From Panax quinquefolius (Eukaryota; Streptophyta; Magnoliopsida; Apiales; Araliaceae), in the NCBI GenBank assembly GCA_020205615.1, contig CM035173.1:45947117-46011116 (forward strand): a stretch of 64,000 nt of DNA, written 5' to 3'. Below, in pieces: positions 34,381 to 46,800 of this stretch; position 1 is the first letter of the stretch; every line of letters begins with the position of its first letter. Made by a program: the position numbers and the translations under genes. The notes under the pieces were generated by a model. That model ran no database searches, had not been told where the DNA came from, and saw only the letters and a program-made list of their open reading frames with translations.

Positions 34381-34840
34381 CAATAAGTGAGTCTAATTGG
34401 AATAATAAAGTTTCAAGGAGATATTAACTTATTAGTGACCAATTAAATTGTGTCCATACATGCTATAAATATTAATTAGACTAGACTAATGTACATGGAT
34501 CATATGATGTGGATACATAAATAATCCTTAACTTTCCATTATGTAGTAACATTAACACATTAAAATTACATTTTAGAAATTCAAGGAACCAAACTAAGCA
34601 TTATTAAACAAGTTACTAAGATTCAAAACCATGTCCTAAATTAAAAGTCCCAGTCTTTAGCCGCGTATTAGGCCAATGGCCTATCCCCCTAGTGTTGCAT
34701 AAAACTCAGCAAAAACAAAAAGGCTAAGAGGAAGATGATGATGGTGGGCAGTTGGCCAACTTCTGTATAACCATTGTTCTCTTCCATTTTCCATTGAATC
34801 AAACCATGGTGCAAGAGCAATAACTGGGCAATGAATTCTC

Positions 34841-34977
34841 TATATATAGCACCCTCCTCTTCTCATTCTCTGTTACGTGAAAATTTGTTTGTTAAGTGTA
34901 AACTGAGAGTGAGAGCTGCTGAGCATTGAGGGAGTATAATTAGTGCATTGAGGAATTCATTTAAGCTTCAAAAAGGT
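34841..34977 (+). promoter_or_regulatory. Element A LTR TATA box and leader splice donor
   Basis: TATATATA at 34841-34848; AAAAG|GTATAA with GT at 34976-34977. The stretch from the expected start (about 34870) to the donor has no ATG. The matching acceptor TTGCAG at 38031-38036 abuts the first ATG of the element. Confidence 0.5.
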
Positions 34978-37819
34978 ATAAATTTTGTTTTTGTGTTCTT
35001 GAGTTGAGTTTTGTCAAATTCTTGCAATTCTCATGAATTCTCTGTTATTTGCTATGAATTGGCATGAGATTGTGTTATTTAAGTTTGTATGCATGCTTAG
35101 AAGTATTAGAAGTAGTTGAGTTGCAGCAAAAGATGCTTGGCAATGCTTGTGATTGAGGCTCTACAGAAGCAGACTCATATTTTTTCCTCCGACGGAAGTG
35201 GTGGGCACGTACGCCACTTCCCTACTTCCTTCACTGGCATGGCGGTAGCATGTCGTTTACTATCCGATTCATCGATGTTGGTCTCTTAAGATGTCATGAG
35301 CATGCTACTTAAGTTTTAATATGTATATAAATGAACTTAACACAAGAATAGATGTTGTTATGAACATAGTAAGTTATTTTAGTTTGGTTTAATATGTATT
35401 CAAAGAAAACTTAACAAATTGGGAACTAGAATTTGTGAACATGAAGTAATGTATAATTGGACCTTAAGCCCCAACATGTTAAGTTCTGACATGTGACTAA
35501 CATACTAGTTTGTATTGTTGGAGATAATATAAGATATTCAAGTATGATTTCAAGGAAAATGCAAGTGAAAGACTATATTAGCAATCTGTACATGAACTAT
35601 GCATACACTAAGTTTTAAACTTCAAAACGTGCTTATGTGATCTATTACGTGATTATGAAAGCGTGATTTAAACTATGTAAACTTATCTTGCATACTTGAA
35701 TAAGTTATACTAAGGGACACTTAAAGTTTCAAATACAAACTGGATAAACCATGAACACTTTGAGTTAAGATTTGTGAGCATGCATATGTGGTCTAACATG
35801 TATATATGAGGATGTGATGTTTGGTAAGTGGAGTAGCTTTGCATGCTTGGTGATTTAACATGAGATTATCACAAAAAACCTTGAAAACTAGTTTTGTCAA
35901 TAACTACGTACATTATAAGTATTCTAGCACTTGACATCATGATTAGGTGTATCATGCATGTAGACATGATTGACAAGCATGCTAGCTAATCGTATGCATT
36001 ATAAAGTAGTTGGGAATGGTTAGATCAAGTCTAAATGAAGTAGAACTCCACAACTTGACATACATGGCCAAGATAATGTAATCATGTTTAATTGAGACTT
36101 ATTGATCTCATTAAATGAATATAACGACTAAACATGAATGACTTTGTTAAATCAACATGTGAAGTCTTGATTTTGTGAGATTTGATAAATCATGTAAGGA
36201 ACAAGTTATAAAAGAGACCAAACTTTTTCACGAACATCACGTCATGTATGATTATGCAAGTGTTATCTTAAAGGTGTTTGGGTGTACAAGTTTGGCCTAG
36301 CTTTTCGTGTAAGATCTTGGTTTGCACCAGAGTTATTGTATGCCGCGCCACTCCTTATTACAAACCAAGCGCTACCGCGCCATACCTAGATGATCGCTTT
36401 TTTGCATTTTTTAATTTGGGGGATGGTGCATGCTTATATTATTACCCTAATATGTAATACATGTCCAGTATAGTATTCATGTGTTAATAAGCATGTTATT
36501 AAAAGGATCCTCTAATAAATTAGTGTTAACAACTTTAAAGTCAAAATGTGGTTTTAAACTATGTTCTTTAAATGACACAGTGTATTAGAAACTAATTTTC
36601 ATGTTATGTGATGACATACGTATGAGATTATGCGACTAGAGAAGACTAGCAATATATGTTTAGTATTGATAAATTACACTTGTGTATCATAGTAAATTAA
36701 GATAGTTGGTGTACATATTGAACTTGTATGACTAATGTGATTATACATGAATAAGATATTATAGTTCATTGGAGTGATATTAAGCTTTACTTTGGTAAAC
36801 TACGCGTAAGGCAAGTACTCGAACCCTACTCTTTATTGAGCATTACTTGAGCTTGTACTATTATTGGTTGTACAAGTAAATCCTTGAAAGTATGATTCAT
36901 ATCTTATGACTTAATACTTCGTAGTCTAGAAATGAAATTGTTTTTGAACTTTGATTTTGAATGATAGTTGTTCATGTATATACTTTAAAAGAAAGCGGTC
37001 TAAGCCATTGATTCAGCTAGACTATTGGTATAAGATCAAAAGTTATCCAAACCAAATTAACTTGGTGCAGACTCTTATGACTGAGATGAACAACCCTCTT
37101 GGTAGGGGAATTATATATTTGTCGGGAAACCGACGTGCGCACATGAGAATGATTAAATGTTATGCATGACATAGGGTACTTTAGGTTGATCACCTGTTGT
37201 ACTCATTTTGTAGAATTATCAGTTTATTACTGTTAATTCTAGAAGAAGTTCATAATCCTTAGTGACTGCTCAGTATTCATTACTTTGAAATCTTGAATTG
37301 ATTAACTATTGAATCTTTTTGATATTTTCTGTCCTTAGAGACTATTGATGAGAACCATTGATACTTCTTGCTATCTTTGAACTATCATTATTGTTGTACC
37401 CTGGAGAAGCTAAAACTATTTTGAGCACCCTTATTGCTATATTATTTGTTGGTCAAACTTGTTGCTCATTCTTGCTTTCCCTAAAAACATTTCAGTTAAG
37501 GCAGAGCAAGGCGGACCCTCGGGCATTGATAAGGGCAAGGGCAAAGCTACGGAGTAGCTTCGTATTTGTTTAATTAGAAACATTATGATTATGTTAAGAA
37601 ATATTGTATTATGTATTAGTTATGTCTAAACTATGTTCAATTATGTTTAAGGTATGTAAGAGATGTTTAAGTTACAAACCCTTGGGATGAGAATAATTAG
37701 ATTATAACAATGTAATTTATTCTATTATTCCGTTATGATGATTTTAGTATGTTATTAGAGTTAGTACGTGACAACCAAATTTGAGACAAGTGTGGTCTGA
37801 ATTTGGGGGCTTCACAGGT

Positions 37820-37831
37820 TAGTATCAAAGC
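37820..37831 (+). other. Element A primer binding site, decayed
   Basis: TTAGTATCAAAGC is TGGTATCAGAGC with a few changes, just after the LTR end. Confidence 0.65.
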
Positions 37832-38037
37832 TGTAGTTATAAACCTTAGGAGCGAGAGTTTTAGATTATAACTTAGGAGAACTTAGAAGATAGAGAGGGA
37901 TGAAACTCATATAGGGTTTTCCTAGAGAGAGACTTAGTGTGTTATGGAATATAACTTCATTATATACAATGAACTTATGTTTATTTAATATTCTAATGGA
38001 GTTGTTGTTTGTTTTGTCTTATGTTAGTGGTTGCAGG

Positions 38038-38740
38038 ATGACTGACTTAGGAGGACCTAGCCGAGTAGTAGAGGAGGAGCCGCGTGACATACACGTGGTA
38101 TATGAGACACCAATGATAGCGGAGCCTATATCGGCAGTGGCCCCTATCGATGATGATGACGAAGAGGAGGAGATGGAGCCATTACCCGAAGAGTCTGATC
38201 CAGAAGAGGAGCCTATGGAGGGGGAGCCTGAGCCCATGGAGGACTTCGATGAGGCTACATTCAAGGATCGGATGCTGGGAGAGTATGAGGAGTAGATTTT
38301 AGAGTTAGGATGCAGAGTCAAGGAGTTAGAGGCTGAGGCTAAAGAAAGGGAATCCGAGTTCCAGAAACTGAGGGACGAGGACCATCAGAGAAAGTTAGTG
38401 ATGCACGAGATGGAGGTGGAGATTGCTCACCGCAAGGAGACAGGGATCCAGATGGGGACTTTGTTTCATAGGTCAGTGGAAAGAAATGTAGAGTTGGCAG
38501 GGAAGCTAGAAGAGATGGGAATCTCTCCGTTCTCAGTTAGAGATGGAGGTGATGGATAGGATCCATTTTGAGAAGAAGTGGGAAGAAGCCAATGATCGGG
38601 CTAATGATCTAGAAGATGAGGTGCGGTGCAAGAGAAGGAAGATGAACAAGATGGGCTATGCGGTGCGCACAACCATGAAGAGATTGATTGACGGGGTAAA
38701 TCACTACCCAACAGAGCAGGACAGACCCGACACACCATAA
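38038..38740 (+). pseudogene. Element A extra ORF before gag: acidic plus coiled-coil protein
   Basis: ATG at 38038 follows a TTGCAG acceptor-like site directly. About 234 codons. Residues 1-85 are strongly acidic (a DDDDEEEEMEPLPEE stretch); the rest is charged and heptad-like (VKELEAEAKERESEFQKL; WEEANDRANDLEDEV), so a coiled coil is likely. One TAG (38293-38295) and one frameshift near 38520 break it. It is separated from gag by about 440 bp. Extra ORFs between primer site and gag are known in Ogre/Tat elements; finding one in a Tekay-like element is less usual. Function unknown; it could be a gag accessory or a captured host sequence. Confidence 0.55.
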
Positions 38741-39177
38741 GCTGAGATTTGGTGGTGCACATTACTCAGAAGGAGTACCAGAGCGCTATGGAGCGTGGGA
38801 TAATAGATTGAGGTCTAGATGTAGAAACTTAGTAGTTGTAGTATTTCATTATATGATGTATATATCGTATTGTAATCTCAGTCTTTTGTGTAAGATGTGA
38901 GATAGTGGTAAACCCCAAACTTTTAAAAATGTTAGTGGGGTAGTATGTTGGTGTTGTCCCCATCTTTTGTGATATTAAGGGATATGTTGTGTCATTTATA
39001 GAAGTATGCTAGAGATAATCATGCAATGTAACGATTTGGAATATGAATATAAATGATCTTATTCTAGAAACGTGTTATAAAATTTATTCCTTTTTCGTTG
39101 AGAAATGTTTAAGTAATATAATTAAATAATAAAAATGAAAATTTTGTGATGCAGAAAATTGCCTTGACGTAGAATAA
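38741..39177. other. Spacer between the extra ORF and gag of element A
   Basis: AT-rich non-coding stretch. It could carry a 3' UTR for the extra ORF or a leader for gag; no clear ATG opens the gag frame. Confidence 0.4.
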
Positions 39178-40200
39178 GCGCACGGAAAAGAGGTCAATGA
39201 TGAGAGAGGACCAGTAGACCCTATACAAAGGCTAGTAGATTTATTAGGGGAAGCTCTTAGGGGAAGAAACGAACCAGTACCACCCATTCCCAAAACTGCT
39301 CAAGTCACAAATTTTAAGGACTTTAGGAGTGTAGGACCTCCAGAATTCGTGGGTACTATCGATCCGATCGTGGCACAAACATAGATCAAAGAAATAGAGA
39401 AAACTTTCACCATCGCTCGTGTGGGTGAAGACTAGAAGATGGAGTTTGCAACCTACATGATGAGAAGCAAAGCGAACTACTAATGGGAGGCGAATCAGCA
39501 AAGAGCAGAAGAAGGGATAGTAACTTGGGAGAGATTTAAGACCTTGTTCTTCGAGAATTACTTCCCGAAGAGCATGAAAAATAGGATGGTGGTGAAGTTT
39601 ATAGAACTTAAGCAGGGAGATATGACGGTGGCGCAATACATGACTAAGTTCAATGAACTAGCCCGATTTGCAGAACACCAAGTGGTAGATGAAGAGAGGA
39701 AAGCTAGGCATTTTGAACAAGGACTGAAGCCTTGGTTGTTTAACAAGGTGTCAGTTCTTCAGATCGATTCTTTTGCGATATTGTTGGAGAAGGCCATTAT
39801 TGCAGAGGGAGGTAGTGAAGCTTTAAGTTTGTACAACAAAGAGAAGAAGGGTAAGAGCATATGAGGAGATAGTCGTGGAGGAAGTAGCAGCGGGGGAAGC
39901 AATTTAGGAAAGAGGAAGTGGGAGAATCACAACAACAACAACAAAAATCACAATAATCAAGTAGGAAAATTTCGTGGAGAGTTTAAGAAGAAGGCAGAAG
40001 AATGCCCGAAGTGTGGAAGGTATCACCAAGGCGAGTGTTGGAAAGGGCGCAGTGTTTGTTACAATTATGGCCAAGAGGGGCATATTTCGCCCAACTACCC
40101 GAAGTCGAAGAAGATTAAGGGTTATTTCGTTTGTGGCTCGGCGGACCACCTGATTAAAGACTGTCCAAAGAAAGGAGGTGGCGGAGGAAGCGGCTAGCAA
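39178..40200 (+). pseudogene. Element A gag
   Basis: The frame runs from about 39178 and keeps the retrotransposon gag core: a TWERFKTLFFENYFP stretch, QGDMTVAQYMTKFNELARF and a GLKPWLFNKV stretch. An NNNNKNHNN-rich linker and zinc-knuckle motifs follow: CPKCGRYHQGECW, CYNYGQEGHIS and an HLIKDC piece; the second has lost a Cys. In-frame stops lie at 39382, 39433, 39481, near 39862 and just before 40200; the first two fall at positions normally Trp. Confidence 0.8.
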
Positions 40201-43200
40201 GTGGGAAGCAGAAAACTGATGATTGGCCGACCGACGCTATCCAACCGTCCAACTGCCAGAACGTTTAATATGATTGTCCAAGACGCAATAGCTGTGAAGG
40301 ACGTGGTGTCAGGTATTATCCCGACCAATGATATAAATGCCTATGTATTATTTAATTCGGGTGCCACCTGTTCTTTTGTATCTGAGGAATTTTCTAGTTG
40401 ACTTAATTTACCCCGAGAACGATTAGGAAATCCCTTGAACATAGAAGTTGAGAATAAGGAAGTAATCCCTGTAGAGTATATTTACCGAAATTATCTCGCA
40501 AACATTAGAAATCATGAACTAAGCGTAGACTTAATCCCGATAAGGTTGGGGGAGTTTGATGTAATATTGGGGATGGATTGGTTGTATAACCACGCTGCGA
40601 TTATTGATTGTCAGAATAAGAGTGTAAAACTTCAGACTCCGAATAAGTCTAAGGTAGTGTTTTATGGTAGCTCATCGTTTAAGCAATCGTGTTGCCTTAC
40701 GATGATGCAGGCCAAGAAATTGTTAAGGAAAAGATGTGTAGGTTACTTACCTTACATTGTTGATACGCGAAAGAAGGGAGTAGAGATTCAGGATATACCT
40801 GTAGTGAGAGAATTTCAAGATGTATTTCCGAACGATCTTCTTGGTCTTCCGCAAGACAGAGAAATTGAATTCGTAATAGACTTAGCACCGGGAACTGCAC
40901 CAATTTTAAAAGCCCCATATCATATGGCACTGGTAGAAATGAAGGAATTGATGATACAATTGCAAGAATTGCTAGATAAAAGTTATATTCGGCCGAGTGT
41001 GTCTCCTTGGGGAGCACCAATGTTATTTGTAAAGAAGGATGAATCGATGAGGCTCTGTATCGATTATCGAGAATTAAACAGAGTAACAATTAAGAATAGA
41101 TATCCATTACCGAGGATAGATGATCCTTTCGATCAACTGAAGGGAGTGAAGTGTTTCTCGAAGATTGATCTACAAACGGGTTATCACCAATTAAAAGTGC
41201 GGGAGGAGGACATATCAAAGACAGCGTTCCGAACTCGTTATGGACACTTCGAATTTCTAATGATTTCATTCGGGTTGACGAATGCTCTGGCAACATTTAT
41301 GGACTTGATGAACCGAGTCTTCAAGCCATTCTTAGATAAATTTGTAGTAGTTTTCATCGACGATATCTTGATCTTCTCAAAGACGGAGGAAGAACACGTT
41401 GAACATCTGAAGATGGTTTTGGAGGCGCTAAGGAAGGAGAAGTTGTACGCAAAGTTTTTCAAGTGTAAATTTTGGATGAAGAAGGTTCAATTCTTAGGAC
41501 ACGTGGTCGATAATGATGGAATTTTTGTAGACCCTGTGAAGGTAAAAGCAGTGAGTAATTGGGAATAGCCAAAGACGCCAACAGAGGTAAGAAGTTTCTT
41601 AGGGTTAGCTGGGTACTATCGAAGATTTATCCAGGATTTTTCTAAGATAGCAACCCCGTTGACCAATCTAACGATGAAGACAGTGAAGTTCGTGTAGACG
41701 GACAAGTGCGAAGAGAGTTTCCAAGAATTGAAGAAGAGATTGAGTGAGGCGCCTGTATTATCATTACCAGATGATACGGGAGGTTTTGTGGTGTATAGTT
41801 ATGTGTCGCATAGAGGATTTGGCTGTGTGCTAATGCAACATGGCAAGGTCATTGCATACGCATCGCGGTAACTGAAGGATTACGAAAAACGATACCCTAC
41901 TCATGACTTAGAGTTAGCGGCTGTAGTTTTTGCATTAAAGATTTGGTGGCATTATCTATACTGAGAAAAATGTGAGATATACACGGACCACAAGAGTCTC
42001 AAATATATCTTCACACAGAAGGAGTTGAACATGCGTCAGAGGAGATGGTCAGAATTAATTAAGTATTATGACTGCGATATTCCCGGGAAAGGCAAACGTA
42101 GTGGCCGACGCGCTAAGTAGGAAATGAAGGGAGAAATTATTTCAATTGTCAACTCAGGAGGAGTTAATAAAGGATATGGAGAAATTAGAGATAGAAGTAA
42201 AGGGACTAGAGAGGTCTGAAGAGAAATTATTTACGGTAGAAGCTCGTCTAACCTTGTTGGATAGAGTAAAGGAATCACAAGAAAAGGATGAAGAGTGTGA
42301 GAAAATCAGGAAGAAGATCATAGAAAATGAGGAAGAAAAATTCAAGGTGGATAAAGACGGTATTTTGAGATTTGAAGGGAGAGTATTGGTGTCAGCGGTA
42401 ACCGAGTTGAGGGAAGAAATTTTGCACGAAGCACACAATACGACGTATTCCGTTCATCCGGGAGGCACAAAGATGTACCGAGATTTGAGGCAACACTTTT
42501 GGTGGCCTAATTTGAAACGAGAAATCATAGATTGCGTTAGTAGATGTCTTACTTGTCAATGGGTCAAAGAAGAGCACCAGAGGCTGAGTGGTCTACTTCA
42601 ACCGTTGTAAATACCAGAATGGAAATGGGAGCACATTACGATGGACTTAGTTGTGGGACTTCCAGTCACGCAGAAAAGTTTTGATGCCATTTGGGTTATC
42701 GTAGATCGACTAACGAAGACGGCTCATTTTCTGCCGATCAAGATCCAATATAGTTTGAATCAGCTAGCGAATCTGTATGTAAAGGAAATTGTTCCGCGAC
42801 ATGGAGTGCTAGTATCGATTGTCTCTGATCGACATCCGCGCTTCACATTAAAATTCTGGAAAAGCCTACAAGAGAGGATGGGAACACAACTGAGGTTGAG
42901 TACTGCTTATCATCCGCAAACAGATGGGCAAAGTGAGTGAATGATACAAATGTTGGAAGACATGCTTAGAACTTGTGTGATGGACTTCAAAGGAAGTTGG
43001 GACGATCACCTACCCCTAGTGGAATTTGCTTATAACAATAGTTACCATGCGAGTATCGGCATGCCACCGAATGAATCTCTTTACGGGAGAAAGTGTAAAA
43101 CACCGTTGTGTTAGGATGAAGTCGGTGAACGAAAAATGTTAGGACCAGAATTGGTGCAACAAACCACAAATGTGGTGACATTGATAAGAGCTAGACTAGT

Positions 43201-43663
43201 AGCTGCACAAGATCGCAAGAAGAAATACGCAGATTTGCATCGTCAGGATCGCGACTTTGAAGTCGGAAGTTACATTTTCTTAAAAGTATCTCCCTGGTAG
43301 GGAAAAATATGATTTGGCAAGAAAGGAAAATTAAGTCTGAGGTTCATAGGACCATTCGAGATACTGAAGCGAGTGGGCGAAGTGGCTTACAAAGTTGCAT
43401 TACCACCTGGGTTGGAGCACATCCATAATGTGTTTCACATCTCCGTGTTGCATCCGTACAAGTCTGACTACAAACACGTGATTTCTTACGAGCCCATTCA
43501 AGTGGAGAAAAATTTAGTGTATGAATAAATTCCTGTCAAAATATTAGATAGGAAAGAGTAGATATTAAGAAATAAAATTATATCTTCTGTACAAGTACTC
43601 TAGTGAAACCACGACGTCGAGGAGGCCACGTGGGAGTTAGAAGATAAGATGCGAAGGGACTAT
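40201..43663 (+). pseudogene. Element A pol: PR-RT-RNase H-INT-chromodomain-like tail
   Basis: Order seen: protease (FNSGATCSFVS at about 40348, where the catalytic Asp is Asn); [21 protein letters not shown] ([20 protein letters not shown], then [14 protein letters not shown] with its Asp pair at about 41358); RNase H (VYSYVSHRGFGCVLMQ, expected first Asp replaced by Tyr; [12 protein letters not shown]); integrase with an H-H-C-C region (HNTTYSVHPGGTKMY, CLTCQWVKEEH), MDLVVGLP, SDRHPRF and HPQTDGQSE; tail VKILDRKE and EEATWELEDKMRRDY. Stops in frame at 41566, 41695, 41869, 41962, 42938, 43112, 43298 and 43310; one frameshift near 42085. The LTR at 43664 removes the last few codons. The longest open piece, 40435-41568, covers the RT core. 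Confidence 0.88.
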
Positions 43664-43983
43664 GTGAGACCCCAAATTTTATGAATAAAGATTTAAATTT
43701 CTTAAAATATTTTTTTTAATATTATGGTGTAGATTTGATATAATGTTATAGTTGTGGGTAATATTTATAAATTTTGCGAAGTATGCACGTTGTTATATAA
43801 TATTCGATTGGTCGGGGAATATTCTTTTTGTCGGGGAATATCCGTACGACGACACAATCATTGGTGGACCCCACAATAGAAATATTTTCGTAGTTAGAAA
43901 ACGACAAAATTATCTTTTTATAAAAATAACGGTGAAAGTGTTACAGTTAAAACTGTTGAACTACCTGGTAGTAAAAGTACAGT
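43664..43983 (+). mobile_element. LTR fragment of the C family, inserted in A, cut by B
   Basis: Begins TGTGAGACCCCAAATTTTA and matches the first 320 bp of the C LTRs (55864, 62197) with moderate divergence. It enters A's coding frame at the RRDY position. Element B starts at 43984, so the rest of this LTR (or whole element) is beyond the window. Confidence 0.85.
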
Positions 43984-46608
43984 TGTAAGACCCCAACTTA
44001 TTATTAATGAAATTTAATTTTCTATTTTGAAATAGTAAGGGTTGATTTGATTAATGTGGATAGTTATGGGTAAAATATGCAAATATTTCAAAATAAGCAA
44101 GTGGTTATAAAATATTCATTGTTGTCGGGGAATATTCGTTGGGTCGTGGAATATTCTTCTTTGTTGGGAATATTAAATGACGACAGTATGATCTTTTAAT
44201 GGGCCCCATAATGAGAAAGTGATTGGATGAAGAAAGCGACAAATATAAGTTGTTTAAAAATAATAACAGAAGTTGTTATTCAATTATTATCTTGTTAAAA
44301 TACTCGGTGGTTAAAACACAGTAGCACACGGTATTACACCAATTATTGATTCTTACGTAAGAAGGCACTACTCAATAATGGTTACAGTAATTACTATTCA
44401 GTATTTTATTGATTTAATAATTGTTGTGTTGATATTTTATATTCTTTGTTGTTTTGATAATTGTCATTACTACAGTATTTTCATTATCGAATCAATAATT
44501 CATATTATCCGAATAATATTATTAGATAACATTATTGGCAATGTCTAGAAAGTTCTCGCCTAAGGAGAGGTTTGGTCACCTAATTGCGGCGCAAGATAAG
44601 GAGAAATTCTTATTGGAAAGCCCCTCTTTCCAGGAACCGCTTGGTTGTCAATATTGTGATTCTGTAATATTTTTTGTGAATAATTAATTATTGATTCATA
44701 TGATGAGAAAAATATTGATTTTATGTGGATATAGATGGAGAAAAATTTTAATGTGACAATTGTTGAAAATTGAAATTTATCTTTTTCTGATAAAATAATT
44801 CATTTAAATATATTATTATATTTTAATAATATAATAATGGTGATATTTTTACAACGAATGTGGGATATATGAGTATACGAGGAGGAAGAGTATTTTTATT
44901 GTAATAAATGTTTAAAACATGTTAAACATGTCGGTGGACCCTATTTATTGACTGAAATTTGATTATAGCTTGTAAAATCGCCCGTTTGTGGATTTCGATC
45001 AATTTCTGTTTGGAATTTGGAAAAACTTTCTTCTGAAAACTTGTAGAGAATTGAATTTCCTATAAAAATTCGCGAGTTTCGAATTTTCTGACAAAAGGGC
45101 TATTTATTGTGAATTATTAAAGTTTCAAAGCTCCGAAATAATTGATTTTTGGAAGTATAAAATATTTAAAATGACAAAAACGTTTTTTGTCATTATTGTG
45201 GGTCTTGCATGTGTTAGAAGTGGCTGAATTCAAATCTCTAAATGTGGGCGTAGGAATAAAAATTAATAAATTAATATTTTAATAAATTTTTCGCTTTGGT
45301 GTTCTAAAGCATTTTCCTATAAATAGGGTGCTTGGGTTAGAATTGAAAATCACATCGTAAATGAAGTTTTTCTCTCTATATTATCGAAGCGTATTCTTGT
45401 GAGTATTTTGGGTATATTTTGAGTATTTTTATCTTGTGCAAGTTCAAGTCATAGCCTTTATATCAGGTGTTTCAAATTTAGAAATCTTGATCTTTCGAGG
45501 TAAGGATATTATTATTTTTCAGTAATGATATTATTCTTCAATATCATTATCTTTGAAATATTGATCTGAAGTTTTTATCAAATTTGGAACTTTTTGGTGT
45601 CTGAGAGTTCTTATTCACATATATACTCAAGCCTTTATTCACGATATCTGATCTTATTCACGAATACTTAAGACTATTCATCAAAAATTAAAATTTTCCT
45701 TTTAAGTCTAAAATATCTATTGTGGATACTAGCTTTGATTGTATCCATGTTTTGATCATTCTTGAATTTTACACCACTATGATTATTTTTGAGGTATTTT
45801 TGGACATGGATAAAACAAAGTACGAATCCTTAATCCTTAATCCTTGTCATTTTGTTTCCTTTGGATTCGTTTCTTTAAAAATATTTTTCATCATCCTCGA
45901 TCTTAAATGATGATATTATTGAATATCTTTCTTTGGCACTGTAGTGCAAAGATGAATGATTTCGAAGAATATCTTTGGCCCGTAGTAAAGATGAGCAGTG
46001 TTTAGATGAACATGACCAATGATGAATATCTTTGGCACAGTAGTGCAAAGATGAATATTTGATTCGAGATATATATTGATTGATGTTCTGAGGGGATAAA
46101 AGATAGACAATGAACTTTTAAATTCATACATAGAAGATAGTAGTTTGCATTCTTTACTTAACTCTTCTAATGAATTATTATTTCCGCTGCGAATATTGAT
46201 TTAAAAACTTGTTGTCTATTGTATTCTATTAGATTTTTCCCTGTTGAAGACTAATGATAATTTGTTGTATATTATCTTAGTCATAATATTCTTTACTGGG
46301 CTAGTTGAGCTCACCCTTTTCCTTTTTGTTCCATTTTTCTTCTCAGGAGGCGAGAATATAGCGAGTATCACAAGTGGGGTATGGAATGAAGGTTCTAGAG
46401 AGAGTTGTTTAGTAGTCCTCACCATTTTTGTAAAATAATGTATCAATAAATGTGATGAGGATTTATTTGAGTATAGATATTGTCTAGAAGATAATATTTG
46501 TATTCAAACTCACAGTTTTACTGTTGTAATAATAAAGTTGTAGTTGTTTATGTACCATGTATTGACAACTCAGAATGGGTGATGTATACCTATTTTGGGG
46601 GCGTCACA
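43984..46608 (+). repeat. Element B 5' LTR
   Basis: Begins TGTAAGACCCCAACTT and ends GGGGGCGTCACA. Palindrome CTTACGTAAG 44352-44361; TCACCTAATTG block from 44569; three hairpin units about 45925-46056. U3 differs from D over about 44700-45300, where the two share little, but the rest aligns. Confidence 0.92.
45318..45501 (+). promoter_or_regulatory. Element B 5' LTR TATA box and leader splice donor
   Basis: TATAAATA at 45318-45325; GAG|GTAAGG with GT at 45500-45501. The acceptor candidate is ATGACAG at 46785-46791, nine bases before the gag ATG. Confidence 0.55.
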
Positions 46609-46610
46609 GT

Positions 46611-46622
46611 TGGTATCAGAGC
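46611..46622 (+). other. Element B primer binding site (tRNA-iMet)
   Basis: TGGTATCAGAGC, an exact match to the usual plant initiator-Met primer site, two bases after the LTR. Confidence 0.93.
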
Positions 46623-46800
46623 TTAGGGATATGATCTCTAGCGGAGATCGGGGAATAGAACTAGGAGGGGAGAGACGAGTAAATCCTTCGCTAGTGTGTC
46701 CTACCTACCTAAGCTTATTTGTTAGTTGGTCAGTATATAGGGATATTATGTGATATATTGATTTCCTTAATTAACCCTTGTTTTATGACAGTATTTGAGA

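Larger units (their letters stand above)
33497..37816 (+). repeat. Element A 5' LTR (4.3 kb)
   Basis: Begins TGTAAGAACCG and ends GGGGGCTTCACA, followed by a primer site. Without the nested MITE it is about 3.97 kb, within the long-LTR range of Del/Tekay elements. It does not match the D, B or C LTRs beyond ends and general layout. A GGGCAAGGGCAAAGC-like stretch (about 37530) near its 3' end is typical of this lineage. Confidence 0.8.
33497..43663 (+). mobile_element. Element A: Tekay-like Ty3/gypsy retrotransposon, 3' end outside
   Basis: 5' LTR 33497-37816, primer site, an extra ORF, gag and full-length pol, cut inside the last codons of pol by another LTR at 43664. The 5' target site is TCGAC (33492-33496); its partner is outside the window. 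Pol motifs and the C-terminal tail fit Tekay/Del chromoviruses. Many in-frame stops and only one clear frameshift indicate an old copy decaying mainly by transitions. Confidence 0.88.
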
